This document shows, piece after piece, positions 1-7,622 of a stretch of 11,073 nt of DNA (the first letter of the stretch is position 1; each line of letters begins with the position of its first letter). The translations under genes and the position numbers were made by a program. The notes under the pieces were generated by a model that made no database searches, was not told the origin of the DNA, and saw only the letters and a program-made list of their open reading frames with translations. This stretch comes from Ignavibacteria bacterium UBA4661 (GTDB lineage: Bacteria > Bacteroidota > Ignavibacteria > Kapaibacteriales > UBA4661): NCBI GenBank assembly GCA_002405405.1, contig DHLT01000261.1, forward strand, positions 1 through 11,073. Reading direction: 5' to 3'.

Positions 1-335
1 GCCGTAATCGTCGTAGGTATACCGCGGTTGTCAAAAATGTATTGTGTTGAGGGCAGAATGTGTGCATGAACAAGATTCACTGCTTTAGCCGGATTGATAA
101 CAGGCAGAAGAAGCATTTTATTGTCAGCCCAGACTTGCTCTTGAATTTGCCGCGTACGCACTTCAGTGCTGATAGCATGGTAACAGTGTACATAGTCGGC
201 TTGTTGATACCATTTGCTGGCAAAGAGTGTTTGTGCGATACGAGCAGACCATTCCTTGTGTTTATGCTCAGGGATTTGTCCGCGTGTTGTCAAGACATGC
301 TGACGTAGAGTCTGTTTCTTTTCACGGGTTGTCAT
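1..335 (-). CDS. 5-formyltetrahydrofolate cyclo-ligase, N-terminal part (cut by window edge)
   Basis: The reading frame opens at ATG 335-333 and stays open to base 1, giving about 111 residues with the C-terminal half outside the window. This family converts 5-formyl-THF to 5,10-methenyl-THF using ATP, in cytosolic one-carbon metabolism. Visible family features are a basic N-terminal helix (KKQTLRQ, with the Lys/Arg spacing expected for ATP phosphate contacts), an amphipathic helix around residues 26-40, the strand-turn YHAISTEVRT near residues 52-61 (the family's Y-x-x-x-x-x-EV-x-T pattern) and MLLLPVI near 74-80 (the usual K-x-x-LP strand). No Shine-Dalgarno sequence precedes the ATG; the leader is T-rich, as in most genes here. 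The gene lies downstream of the O-antigen ligase-like gene on the same strand, but two hairpins separate them, so co-transcription is doubtful. The assignment is from pattern recognition of roughly half the protein. Confidence 0.8.
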   Translation of the reverse strand, partial: MTTREKKQTLRQHVLTTRGQIPEHKHKEWSARIAQTLFASKWYQQADYVHCYHAISTEVRTRQIQEQVWADNKMLLLPVINPAKAVNLVHAHILPSTQYIFDNRGIPTTIT

Positions 336-357
336 AACAAGAAAAAGGAAAGATGAT

Positions 358-408
358 GTAGAGACATTGCACCTGTACTGAGCTTGTCGAAGTATGCAAT
401 GTCTCTAC
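358..408. repeat. REP-like composite hairpin
   Basis: A perfect 13-bp inverted repeat, gtagagacattgc (358-370) and gcaatgtctctac (396-408), flanks a 25-base centre. The centre (371-395) contains tactgagcttgtcgaagta, itself an imperfect dyad with TACT/AGTA ends. From memory, arms of the GTAGAGAC...GTCTCTAC type and the core TGAGCTTGTCGAA both recur as dispersed intergenic palindromes in Bacteroidota-related and other bacterial genomes, which suggests a REP-type element rather than a simple terminator. There is no T-run directly after either arm. It lies 22 bases upstream of the folate cyclo-ligase start. Confidence 0.6.
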
Positions 409-430
409 CATAAACCACCAAGATACAACA

Positions 431-462
431 ATGGGTTTGTACGATGACTCATACAAACCCAT
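431..462 (-). terminator. Hairpin downstream of the O-antigen ligase-like gene, possible terminator
   Basis: A perfect 11-bp inverted repeat, atgggtttgta (431-441) and tacaaacccat (452-462), encloses a 10-base loop. It starts 25 bases past the stop codon of the membrane protein gene (488-490) on the minus strand, the right place for a terminator. The sequence after it on that strand (TTGTTGTATC) is only moderately T-rich, so intrinsic termination would be weak. It could instead protect the mRNA 3' end. Confidence 0.45.
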
Positions 463-487
463 GGATAAAGAACTGCAGTATAAACGA

Positions 488-2782
488 TTACTTGGCTGCT
501 GTTGGCTTGGCAACCTGCTCAATAGCATAAGCACGCCATTTATCATTCAAACGCAAATACCAAAATGCTTGTGGTTGTTGTGCTTCGCTATTGGCTTGCA
601 ATGATTTATATACAAAGACCGATGCCGACGCGCTATCGCCACGTGCCAAAGAAATCTCGGCTTTGTAAAGCCAGCCATTCCACTCGTCGGGGCGGTAGGA
701 TACATATTTATCGGCATAATACATTGTTGTATCAAGATTACGACCGCGATGGTAAATGTCTGATAATACACCAAATGTGTTATAGTTAGTTGGGTGCATT
801 TCCATGAGAACACGTGTTGTCTTTACGATAATCGAGTCATAGATGGCGCGCTGGGCAGGTTGCTCTTGCGTAGCTTTCATTGCTTGGTCATTAATGAGTT
901 TGGAAAAATCCAAAATCGGACTAAAGATCAAGTATTTACCTACGCCAAGATTAAGCATTGATGTGCCGGTCAATGAGGTCAATGTTTTCGCAAAACCATA
1001 ATCAACAGTTTCCGGTACTTCAGGAATTTTTGATGAGAAAATCAAGTCAGGCAAAATGTTTGCAGGCACGCCACGACGAGGACCTGCATTTGAAGTGAGA
1101 GTACCATAGATTTGACGATCCACCCACATGGTAATTGCCCAAGCGCAGGTGAGCCACACAAAAAAGACTGCGGCAATTCTCCGCATAACTGCAGAATTCC
1201 AACGAAGTGAGCGGAGAGTAAAGAGTGCAGGAATTTCACCTTCGACCGTAATAATTGCCACAATTGCTCCGACCCACACAGCACCATAAATACGCGGTGT
1301 CAAGAAGTCTGTTTGTGTTGCAAAGAGCCATGCAAGGATACCACCAACACTGGCAAGCAAAATACCCTTACGGCTGCCACGTATTGCGTAGTACAATACC
1401 ATAAGCATAAAACCATTAAAGGTAACAAAGCCGATAACACCTAACTCAAGGAAAGATTGTATCCAGTCATTGTGTAATTCTGCACCAAGATTGTGGAGGA
1501 TATTCGAGTACATTGGAACATGCATCGGGAATTGACCAATGCCGATACCGAACATCCATGCCGGAGTATTCATTGGACCGGAGTATTTGCCAAAGGAGTT
1601 TGTTCCAAAGAGCATATTCTTCGACATTGTCCAGAAGTCAAAACGGTCAGAGCGACCAAACTCAACAACATTTTTGATGGTTGAAACAGCTGATACAACA
1701 TCTTCTTTGCCTGTACCTTCCAATTTTTGTGGATTGGTATCACCCTCAAGTAAGAATGGGCTGGCAGGCAATGCAAACAAAATAACAGCCGAGACAGCAG
1801 AACCAATTGCAAGTTGGCGGAAGCGAATAGTATTCCAACGTTTTTGTACGGTGAAAATTACCGCCATACCGATAAATGCGGCAACTGCACCCATCCATCC
1901 TGAGCGAGCACGAATTTGCACAAGCATCACTAAGGTTGCAACAAAAGATGCCGCTGCAAAAAGAAACTGACGCTGTGTTTGAACAAAATTGGAGAACATA
2001 TACCACAGCAAGAATGGTAATGCTGTTGCGAGGTATGTTCCGGCATATGCACGATACGCTAAGGTAGAAGATGGACGACCTGCCGACATCACCCAGTCAA
2101 AGGACAAGAGTTGTCGCCATGTGAGAGATGAAAGTGGTTTGGTCATAGCTTGCAATTCTTTGGTATCGCCACCGAAGAAAAAGCTAATCATACCAATGAC
2201 ACCAATGACCAAAGCAGTTGCGACATACACACGCCAGAAGGTTGCGGAACGCCAGAAGTGCGTTTGTTTGCCGATGATATACGCGGCAATGCCATAATTC
2301 AAATACAACAAACGCTCAAAGCCAACTTTCCAGTATACTGACCAAAAGAGTGCGACAAAACCCCATACCATATAGACCAACCAAAAGAGGTCGGGCAGGG
2401 TAAAGGAAATACCTTCATTGTCTTTGCGTTTGCTCTTGATGAAAAAGAATGTCAGGGCGTACACAATGCCGATATAGATCGCCTTGATGTAGAAATCAAT
2501 TGTATGCACACCATTAACAATGTACAATGGATTGGCTGCAATAAGAGTCCATGGAGCACGGACGGTAAAGAAGATCGCAACCGTTGCAAGGAGTGTCCAG
2601 AGCAACATTGCAGGAAACCCCATACTCTCGATGCTATTGATCATCAGCAAGGGGTTCAAGATGAGGGGAATCATCATCCATGATTGAAAAACACTGTCAC
2701 CATTAACATCAAACCACGAAGTATTACTACCTCGTTGATTACTTGTGCGGGACTTCACTGTGCGAGTTGTGGTTTTTGCCAT
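488..2782 (-). CDS. O-antigen ligase/polymerase-family membrane protein with TPR-like tail
   Basis: This is a 764-residue inner-membrane protein with roughly ten to twelve hydrophobic segments between residues 30 and 555. It has the hallmarks of the Wzy_C/O-antigen ligase family: an Arg in a QIRARSGW segment (R293) and a large periplasmic loop containing GIGIGQF and then ELHNDW (H437) followed by LELGVIGF. Family members transfer or polymerise undecaprenyl-linked glycans onto lipid A, protein or another glycan chain, so WaaL, Wzy and PglL-like roles are all possible. After the last membrane segment, about 200 periplasmic residues include helical pairs resembling TPRs (about 660-735). The same frame extends to an ATG at 2860, adding 26 hydrophobic residues. 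I prefer ATG 2782 (MAKTTTRT) because the extension is AT-rich like intergenic DNA and almost touches tsaE. The gene lies downstream of tsaE on the same strand. Confidence 0.8.
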   Translation of the reverse strand: MAKTTTRTVKSRTSNQRGSNTSWFDVNGDSVFQSWMMIPLILNPLLMINSIESMGFPAMLLWTLLATVAIFFTVRAPWTLIAANPLYIVNGVHTIDFYIKAIYIGIVYALTFFFIKSKRKDNEGISFTLPDLFWLVYMVWGFVALFWSVYWKVGFERLLYLNYGIAAYIIGKQTHFWRSATFWRVYVATALVIGVIGMISFFFGGDTKELQAMTKPLSSLTWRQLLSFDWVMSAGRPSSTLAYRAYAGTYLATALPFLLWYMFSNFVQTQRQFLFAAASFVATLVMLVQIRARSGWMGAVAAFIGMAVIFTVQKRWNTIRFRQLAIGSAVSAVILFALPASPFLLEGDTNPQKLEGTGKEDVVSAVSTIKNVVEFGRSDRFDFWTMSKNMLFGTNSFGKYSGPMNTPAWMFGIGIGQFPMHVPMYSNILHNLGAELHNDWIQSFLELGVIGFVTFNGFMLMVLYYAIRGSRKGILLASVGGILAWLFATQTDFLTPRIYGAVWVGAIVAIITVEGEIPALFTLRSLRWNSAVMRRIAAVFFVWLTCAWAITMWVDRQIYGTLTSNAGPRRGVPANILPDLIFSSKIPEVPETVDYGFAKTLTSLTGTSMLNLGVGKYLIFSPILDFSKLINDQAMKATQEQPAQRAIYDSIIVKTTRVLMEMHPTNYNTFGVLSDIYHRGRNLDTTMYYADKYVSYRPDEWNGWLYKAEISLARGDSASASVFVYKSLQANSEAQQPQAFWYLRLNDKWRAYAIEQVAKPTAAK

Positions 2783-2875
2783 AACGTTTGCAACACGAAA
2801 AAAATGAGTAAGAAAAATAAGGAGAGTTAAAAATTTCTGTAGAGTCAGCGATAGAATCAAATTGATTGCTTCACG

Positions 2876-3370
2876 CTACGATGCTTTTTGAATCGTAATG
2901 ATGCGTTTATTGTCATCATTGCCGGTATCATCAGTTGTGAATGTAATCGCGTAATGGGAACGGGGCATACTGCCATTAGCGCGCTCCGCCCACTCGATGA
3001 GCTTAATACTGTCGGGTGCATCAGTACATTCATCAAAACCGATGTTGGCAAGTTCTGCTTTCGATTTCACGCGATACAAATCAAGATGATAAATCTGAAT
3101 TGTCTCATTGTCGAAAGTGCCATTATACTGGTTGATGATTGTATAAGTTGGGCTTGAAACGATTTCTTCGACATCGAAGAAACTACACACACCACGCACA
3201 AACTCTGTTTTGCCTGCGCCAAGATCACCGATGAGTGCGACGACATCGCCACGATGGAGTTGGCTTGCAAAAGAACGACCCAAGTCGACAGTTTCTTCTT
3301 CGCTTAATGAGATATGAGTTTCCGGTATCGCCTGATGAGTGTCAGCAGACGTATGAGTATCAGTGTCCAT
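2876..3370 (-). CDS. tsaE: tRNA threonylcarbamoyladenosine biosynthesis ATPase TsaE
   Basis: TsaE is the ATPase that works with TsaD and TsaB to place t6A at position 37 of ANN-decoding tRNAs, in the cytosol. The 164-residue protein shows the P-loop GDLGAGKT (residues 48-55, K54/T55), the SPTYTI segment (73-78), HLDLYR (95-100) and the C-terminal LIEWAE motif with E126-W127, in the family order. The length is typical apart from a polar N-terminal extension of about 15 residues. The frame also opens at ATG 3436, adding 22 residues (Cys- and aromatic-rich). I reject that start because it overlaps the hairpin at 3394-3432 and lies only 9 bases from the porX stop, whereas homology to the family begins well after M23. 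It sits between porX and the O-antigen ligase-like gene, all on the minus strand; no other t6A gene is in the window. Confidence 0.93.
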   Translation of the reverse strand: MDTDTHTSADTHQAIPETHISLSEEETVDLGRSFASQLHRGDVVALIGDLGAGKTEFVRGVCSFFDVEEIVSSPTYTIINQYNGTFDNETIQIYHLDLYRVKSKAELANIGFDECTDAPDSIKLIEWAERANGSMPRSHYAITFTTDDTGNDDNKRIITIQKAS

Positions 3371-3393
3371 AAACGTAGGTATAGTGAAACAGA

Positions 3394-3432
3394 AAGCGTA
3401 CTGCGCAGGATAAACATTGCAACAGTACGCTT
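3394..3432 (-). terminator. Hairpin between porX and tsaE, probable terminator or attenuator
   Basis: A perfect 10-bp inverted repeat (3394-3403 aagcgtactg, 3423-3432 cagtacgctt) with a 19-base loop lies 13 bases past the porX stop. On the minus strand the stem ends in CTTTCTGTTTC, a moderately T-rich tail. It could end most porX transcripts or reduce read-through into tsaE, which starts 23 bases later. Confidence 0.55.
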
Positions 3433-3445
3433 GCAAAAATACATC

Positions 3446-5038
3446 TTAATTCTTCTTAGTCGTCATGGTTACTTCGGGAATGATCATTTCTTCGAGTGAA
3501 ATGCCACCATGCTGATAACTATCTAAGTACTTATTCAGGTAATCATTCTGATTCGTCGGATACACAAAATAGTAATCTTCTTTCGCAACGACATAGTTTG
3601 TTGTTACGGATCCCTTCGGCAATTTATAGTCTTCGAGTTTATCGATGTACATAGCAACATTTTCAACGCTGGCTTGCACATTCTGCCCGAACTTAAAGCG
3701 CAGACATGTTGATGTGTCACGATTACCGCGTACAATCTGACCATGCAAACATCGTATCGCTCCATGATCGGTTGTTACAATGATATTGGCATCAGTTTGA
3801 GCAAGCTTTTGAAGCATGGTATAGAAACTTGAATGCTTAAACCATGATTCGGTGAGTGAGCGATAGGCTGATTCATCGGGTGCGATAGTTTTAAGAATTG
3901 CATAGTCAGAACGTGAGTGAGCAATCATATCAAGAAAATTGATGACAATCGCTGTAATTTGATTTGAGCGATAGTCGGTAATTTTATTGGCAACTTTCTC
4001 GCCATACTCGCGGTCGTGAATTTTTTCGTAGCCCACACGATTAAGATTTAGTCGTTTGCGCTCAATAAGCTTCAGGAGTAACTCTTTTTCAAAACGGTTT
4101 TGACTGGTGTCTTCGCCACTGCCATCAACCCACCACTGTGGATAATGTTTTTGAATTTCGGAAGGGAAAAGACCTGCAAAAATTGCATTGCGAGCATACG
4201 GTGTTGCCGTAGGAATGATCGACAAATAGTTCTCACGCTTGATCGTGTCAAAAAGTTGGCGAATGATATTTTCGATAACAAGCCATTGATCTAAACGTAT
4301 GCAGTCCAAGACAAATACATATAAGGGTTTCTTTTGTGCTAAAAGTGGAAACACGAATTTGTCCATGACTTTCGGCGATAGGACAGGTCTTGATTCTGTA
4401 CCTTCGGGACTCTGAGCCCATGTTTTATACGAACGTTCAACAAATTTACTGAAACCACGATCCGGATCTTGCCACAAGGCAACAATCGTGTCTTCAGCAG
4501 AACCTGCTCCCGCATGTTTGTCGAACTCTAAATTCCAACCAACCAATTTTTCATAAATCTCAAGCCATTCATTCCAGTCAGGATCCATCATGATTTTCCG
4601 CGAGAGCGCAGTGTAATCACGCAGATACGACTCGTTCATTTGTCGCATGACAAGTTCTTTCGAGCCAAGAAATTTTGTACAAGCACTTGTAATGTTAATT
4701 GAGCGAATCGGCTTGACGATATAATCATCAACACGATGTCCGTATGCAGAGCGGAGCACTTCTTCATCTTCTTCTTGGGTAACCATAACAACCGGTACAG
4801 CCGGATTGACCGCTTTTAATTCTGCAAGCGTTTCCAATCCACTCATGCCAATCATATTATGATCAAGGAAGACCAAGTCAAAGGTTTCAGATCGAAATAT
4901 CTCAATCCCTTCAGCACCGCTTGTTGCGGTTTTGACACTATAATCTTTTTCAAGCAAAATGATAAAAGGGCGGAGGGAATCAATTTGGTCGTCGATCCAT
5001 AAAATTTTGGAAGCACTCATAGACGCTCTTGTTGGCAT
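3446..5038 (-). CDS. porX: PorX-type response regulator with C-terminal PglZ (alkaline-phosphatase-like) domain
   Basis: The 530-residue protein has two parts. Residues 10-125 form a CheY-like receiver with the acidic pair D16/D17, phospho-acceptor D59 in VFLDHNM, T87 and K109 in YIVKP. Residues about 220-525 form a PglZ domain of the alkaline phosphatase superfamily. Its candidate metal and catalytic positions are D245 in VLDCIRLDQW, T277/T279 in PTATPYAR, D370 and H374 in FLDMIAHS, D424/H425 in TTDHG and H510 in QHGGISLEEM. This layout is that of PorX, which with sensor PorY and a sigma factor controls T9SS genes in Bacteroidota; PorX of Porphyromonas is reported to have zinc-dependent phosphodiesterase activity on oligonucleotides. 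No sensor kinase gene is nearby. ATG 5020 (MSASKILW) is an alternative start that would lengthen the leader. Neither start has a Shine-Dalgarno sequence. Confidence 0.92.
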   Translation of the reverse strand: MPTRASMSASKILWIDDQIDSLRPFIILLEKDYSVKTATSGAEGIEIFRSETFDLVFLDHNMIGMSGLETLAELKAVNPAVPVVMVTQEEDEEVLRSAYGHRVDDYIVKPIRSINITSACTKFLGSKELVMRQMNESYLRDYTALSRKIMMDPDWNEWLEIYEKLVGWNLEFDKHAGAGSAEDTIVALWQDPDRGFSKFVERSYKTWAQSPEGTESRPVLSPKVMDKFVFPLLAQKKPLYVFVLDCIRLDQWLVIENIIRQLFDTIKRENYLSIIPTATPYARNAIFAGLFPSEIQKHYPQWWVDGSGEDTSQNRFEKELLLKLIERKRLNLNRVGYEKIHDREYGEKVANKITDYRSNQITAIVINFLDMIAHSRSDYAILKTIAPDESAYRSLTESWFKHSSFYTMLQKLAQTDANIIVTTDHGAIRCLHGQIVRGNRDTSTCLRFKFGQNVQASVENVAMYIDKLEDYKLPKGSVTTNYVVAKEDYYFVYPTNQNDYLNKYLDSYQHGGISLEEMIIPEVTMTTKKN

Positions 5039-5045
5039 TCATTAG

Positions 5046-5073
5046 AAAAAAGGACTGCAAAAATCCGCAATCC
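5046..5073 (-). promoter_or_regulatory. Terminator-like hairpin in the porX leader (possible attenuator)
   Basis: Read on the minus strand, GGATTGC (5073-5067) can pair with GCAGTCC (5058-5052), with one G-U pair and an 8-base loop, and is followed directly by six T residues (5051-5046). The structure lies just ahead of the porX start and no gene lies upstream on that strand. It therefore resembles a leader terminator rather than the end of another gene. The stem is short, so the effect is unproven. Confidence 0.4.
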
Positions 5074-5169
5074 GTGTGTCAATTCAAACTAAAATGAGCA
5101 TTTCTTTCGTGAGAGTATGATAACTCGACTACAAGAATGAAGTTTTGTTTCGCTTAGAGCGAATTTTTG

Positions 5170-5199
5170 TTGTCGATTGTATGGCTCTTTGTATCTTTC
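5170..5199 (+). promoter_or_regulatory. Candidate Bacteroidota-type promoter for the GNAT gene
   Basis: TTG (5170-5172) lies 19 bases before TATCTTTC (5192-5199). This resembles the -33 TTG and -7 TAnnTTTG elements described for Bacteroidota housekeeping promoters, with the last G of the -7 box missing. It would give a leader of about 75 bases before ATG 5282. The match is weak in AT-rich DNA. Confidence 0.25.
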
Positions 5200-5281
5200 G
5201 CTTCCCCTTTCTTTTGAAGTTTTGAGCGTGGCGTTTTCTGCTTATCGTTGTTCTTTTTCACCTTTGTGTTATTAATGTAGT

Positions 5282-6421
5282 ATGAATTTTACAGTTCGTC
5301 AGTTAGATGTCCATTCTTCGTCCGATATTCATCGCTTTATCCGAGCGCAATGGAATTTTTACAAGAATGATCCTCATTGGGTACCACCGATGATGATGGA
5401 TCGCAAGAAGTTGCTTGATGTCAAGAAAAATCCATTTTATAAACATGCACGCATTGCACTATTTGTTGCTGAGCGTAATGGAGAAATTATCGGGCGCATA
5501 GCAGGTATTACAAATGAAAACCACAATAAAACACATCAGGACAAAGTAGGCTTCTTTGGTTTTTTTGAGTGTGTGAATGAGCAACCCGTTGCTAATGCAC
5601 TTTTTGATCAAGCAAAAGCATGGTTGAAATCACAAGGAATGGATACTATTCGTGGTCCGGTAAATCCATCAATGAATGACGAAGTTGGATTATTGGTTGA
5701 TGGATTTGATTCACCGGCTGTTGTCTTGATGACATACAATCCGCCATACTATGCACAACTGATTGACAATGCAGGTTTTGCTAAATCCAAAGATCTCTTG
5801 GCATATTGGTTGAAGATTGAAGATTATCAGTCTGAAAAATTAGTACGCTTACAACAGGCGATTCGAGATCGTTACCAAGTAACAGTTCGTAATATCAATT
5901 TGAAAGACAGTACTCAATTTCGAAAGGATATTGAATCGATCAAAAAGGTGTACAATATCGCATGGGAAAAAAACTGGGGATTTGTAAAAATTACGGATGA
6001 AGAAATTGATGCTATGGCTGGCGATCTGAAAATGATTGCCGACCCTCAGTTAGTGTATTTCATCGAAGTACGTGGAGAGCTTGCCGGTATGTTCTTTGCT
6101 CTGCCCGATATTAATCAAATAAATATCCGCAATAAGAATGGAGGTTTGCTCGGATTTCTTTGGCATCTCTTCACCAAGAAAAAGCACATCAATGCTTGTA
6201 GGATCATTACTATGGGTGTATTGCCGGAGTATCGAAAATCAGGATTGGATGCTATCATGTATTACGAAATCAAAGATCGTGTTATTCGTAATGGTTATCA
6301 TCGCGGGGGCGAAGCATCATGGATATTGGAGGATAATATTGCGATGAATCAAGCATTGACGCACGCGATGAACGGAGTTGTTTACAAGACATATCGTCTG
6401 TATGATCAATCTTTGCCATAG
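5282..6421 (+). CDS. GNAT-superfamily acyltransferase-like protein (YghO-like)
   Basis: This 379-residue soluble protein has no signal peptide or membrane segment. It resembles a conserved family, usually annotated as GNAT family N-acetyltransferase and including E. coli YghO, whose substrate is unknown to me. Two GNAT-like halves can be seen. The first (about 1-170) has FVAERNGEIIGRIAG (61-75) and the family-specific stretch around RGPVNPSMNDEVGLL (124-138). The second (about 200-379) has VYFIEVRGELAGM (258-270) and a β4-α3 core IITMGVLPEYRKSGLDAIM (308-326). That core keeps the G/V-x-P-x-Y/R-x-x-G shape of the acetyl-CoA loop but not a perfect Q/R-x-x-G-x-G/A. The gene is divergent from porX and precedes fbp by 105 bases on the same strand, so an operon is possible but not shown. 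The name is a fold-level call; the reaction is unknown. Confidence 0.75.
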   Translation: MNFTVRQLDVHSSSDIHRFIRAQWNFYKNDPHWVPPMMMDRKKLLDVKKNPFYKHARIALFVAERNGEIIGRIAGITNENHNKTHQDKVGFFGFFECVNEQPVANALFDQAKAWLKSQGMDTIRGPVNPSMNDEVGLLVDGFDSPAVVLMTYNPPYYAQLIDNAGFAKSKDLLAYWLKIEDYQSEKLVRLQQAIRDRYQVTVRNINLKDSTQFRKDIESIKKVYNIAWEKNWGFVKITDEEIDAMAGDLKMIADPQLVYFIEVRGELAGMFFALPDINQINIRNKNGGLLGFLWHLFTKKKHINACRIITMGVLPEYRKSGLDAIMYYEIKDRVIRNGYHRGGEASWILEDNIAMNQALTHAMNGVVYKTYRLYDQSLP

Positions 6422-6512
6422 TTGATGTCTATAGAGAGAGAATAGGGTGAGTATTAAAAAAGAAAACGGTGGCAAAATATTGATGAAATGAATTTCTTTT
6501 TATGAAGCAGAG

Positions 6513-6520
6513 AAAGGAGA
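6513..6520 (+). promoter_or_regulatory. Strong Shine-Dalgarno sequence of fbp
   Basis: AAAGGAGA lies six bases before ATG 6527 and fixes the fbp start. It is notable because the other start codons in this window have no such purine-rich site, in keeping with the weak use of Shine-Dalgarno sequences in Bacteroidota. Confidence 0.75.
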
Positions 6521-6526
6521 CCTATC

Positions 6527-7543
6527 ATGCTGACCAATAAAATTACAACCATCGAACGGCATATTACGGAAGAGCAGCAAGTACATAAAGGTGCAACAGG
6601 AGAGTTCTCACGACTCATGCGTGACTTGACGCTGGCAATTCGCATTATTTCGCGCGAAGTTCGACGTGCAGGATTAAATGATATTCTTGGTCTTACCGAT
6701 GCCTACAATGTACATGGCGAGAATCAGAAAAAGCTCGACACATATGCTAATGATGTTATTTTTCGTGCTATGGATCATGGAGGACATCTCTGTGTCATGG
6801 GGTCAGAGGAAAGCGATGATCTTATTCAAATTCCCGAGCCGTATGAACATGGTAAATATGTTTTACTGTACGATCCTCTGGATGGTTCCTCAAATATTGA
6901 TGTCAATGCAACAATAGGAACAATCTTTTCAGTATATCGCCGTGTTACGCCTGATTATTTAGGAAAGGGGACGATGGACGATGTGCTTCAGCCGGGTTGG
7001 CATCAAGTAGCGGCGGGTTATGCCTGCTATGGTTCGAGTACGCAGTTGATTTACACAACCGGACATGGCGTAAATATTTTTACGTATGATCCTACTGTGG
7101 GTGAATTCTTTTTAAGCTCTGCAAATGTTCGTATTCCCAAAAGCGGAAAATACTATAGCATTAATGAAGGAAATTCTTCTTTGTGGAGCGATGAATTAAA
7201 GCGATATATCGAGTATTTGAAAACTCCATCGGAAGATAATAAACGTCCAATGGGCTTGCGCTATATTGGTTCGGCTGTTGCTGATATTCATCGCACATTG
7301 TTGTATGGTGGTATCTTTATTTATCCAGCTGATCGCAAAAGCCCGCGCGGCAAATTGCGTTTGATGTATGAGGCTAATCCATTAGCCATGATTATTGAAC
7401 AAGCAGGCGGACGTGCAACCGATGGTGTAAAACGTATCTTAGAGTTACAGCCAACAGAGTTGCATGAGCGTGTGCCATTGTATATCGGTAGCGAAGATAA
7501 TGTTCTTGAAGCAGAACGTTTCTTGCGTGGTGAGGAATCATAA
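6527..7543 (+). CDS. fbp: Class I fructose-1,6-bisphosphatase
   Basis: This enzyme hydrolyses fructose-1,6-bisphosphate to fructose-6-phosphate, the committed cytosolic step of gluconeogenesis. The 338-residue length is normal for class I. Key features are the N-terminal GATGEFSRLM (22-31), equivalent to the AMP-site helix of the animal enzyme; KLD with D71; SEESDD with metal ligands E94 and D97; the signature YDPLDGSSNID (115-125) with D116, D119 and D125; the GSAVADIHRTL substrate segment (248-258); and KLRLMYEANPLA with E282. All expected metal and phosphate-binding positions are present, so the protein should be active. AMP inhibition is possible but cannot be judged from sequence alone. 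A strong Shine-Dalgarno sequence supports the start. A bidirectional terminator follows 41 bases after the stop. Confidence 0.97.
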   Translation: MLTNKITTIERHITEEQQVHKGATGEFSRLMRDLTLAIRIISREVRRAGLNDILGLTDAYNVHGENQKKLDTYANDVIFRAMDHGGHLCVMGSEESDDLIQIPEPYEHGKYVLLYDPLDGSSNIDVNATIGTIFSVYRRVTPDYLGKGTMDDVLQPGWHQVAAGYACYGSSTQLIYTTGHGVNIFTYDPTVGEFFLSSANVRIPKSGKYYSINEGNSSLWSDELKRYIEYLKTPSEDNKRPMGLRYIGSAVADIHRTLLYGGIFIYPADRKSPRGKLRLMYEANPLAMIIEQAGGRATDGVKRILELQPTELHERVPLYIGSEDNVLEAERFLRGEES

Positions 7544-7584
7544 TCTTGCTCGTGTTGCAAAGACGATCTATCAAATGCAAAAGA

Positions 7585-7615
7585 AAAAAACCTTGAGGAC
7601 AACTCAAGGTTTTTT
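7585..7615. terminator. Bidirectional intrinsic terminator between fbp and tRNA-Ser
   Basis: The stem is ccttgag (7591-7597) and ctcaagg (7603-7609) with loop GACAA, flanked by A6 on the left and T6 on the right. Read on either strand it gives a stem followed by a T-run, so it can end fbp on the plus strand and the tRNA transcript on the minus strand. The two genes converge on it. Confidence 0.9.
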
Positions 7616-7622
7616 GTTTTCG

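Noticed and set aside
60..308. An 82-codon plus-strand frame at the left edge
   Set aside because: The minus strand here encodes a recognisable folate cyclo-ligase N-terminus, so this is its shadow.
1539..1970. A 143-codon open frame on the plus strand
   Set aside because: It is fully antisense to the membrane protein gene, has no recognisable motif or start signal, and the opposite frame shows clear family features.
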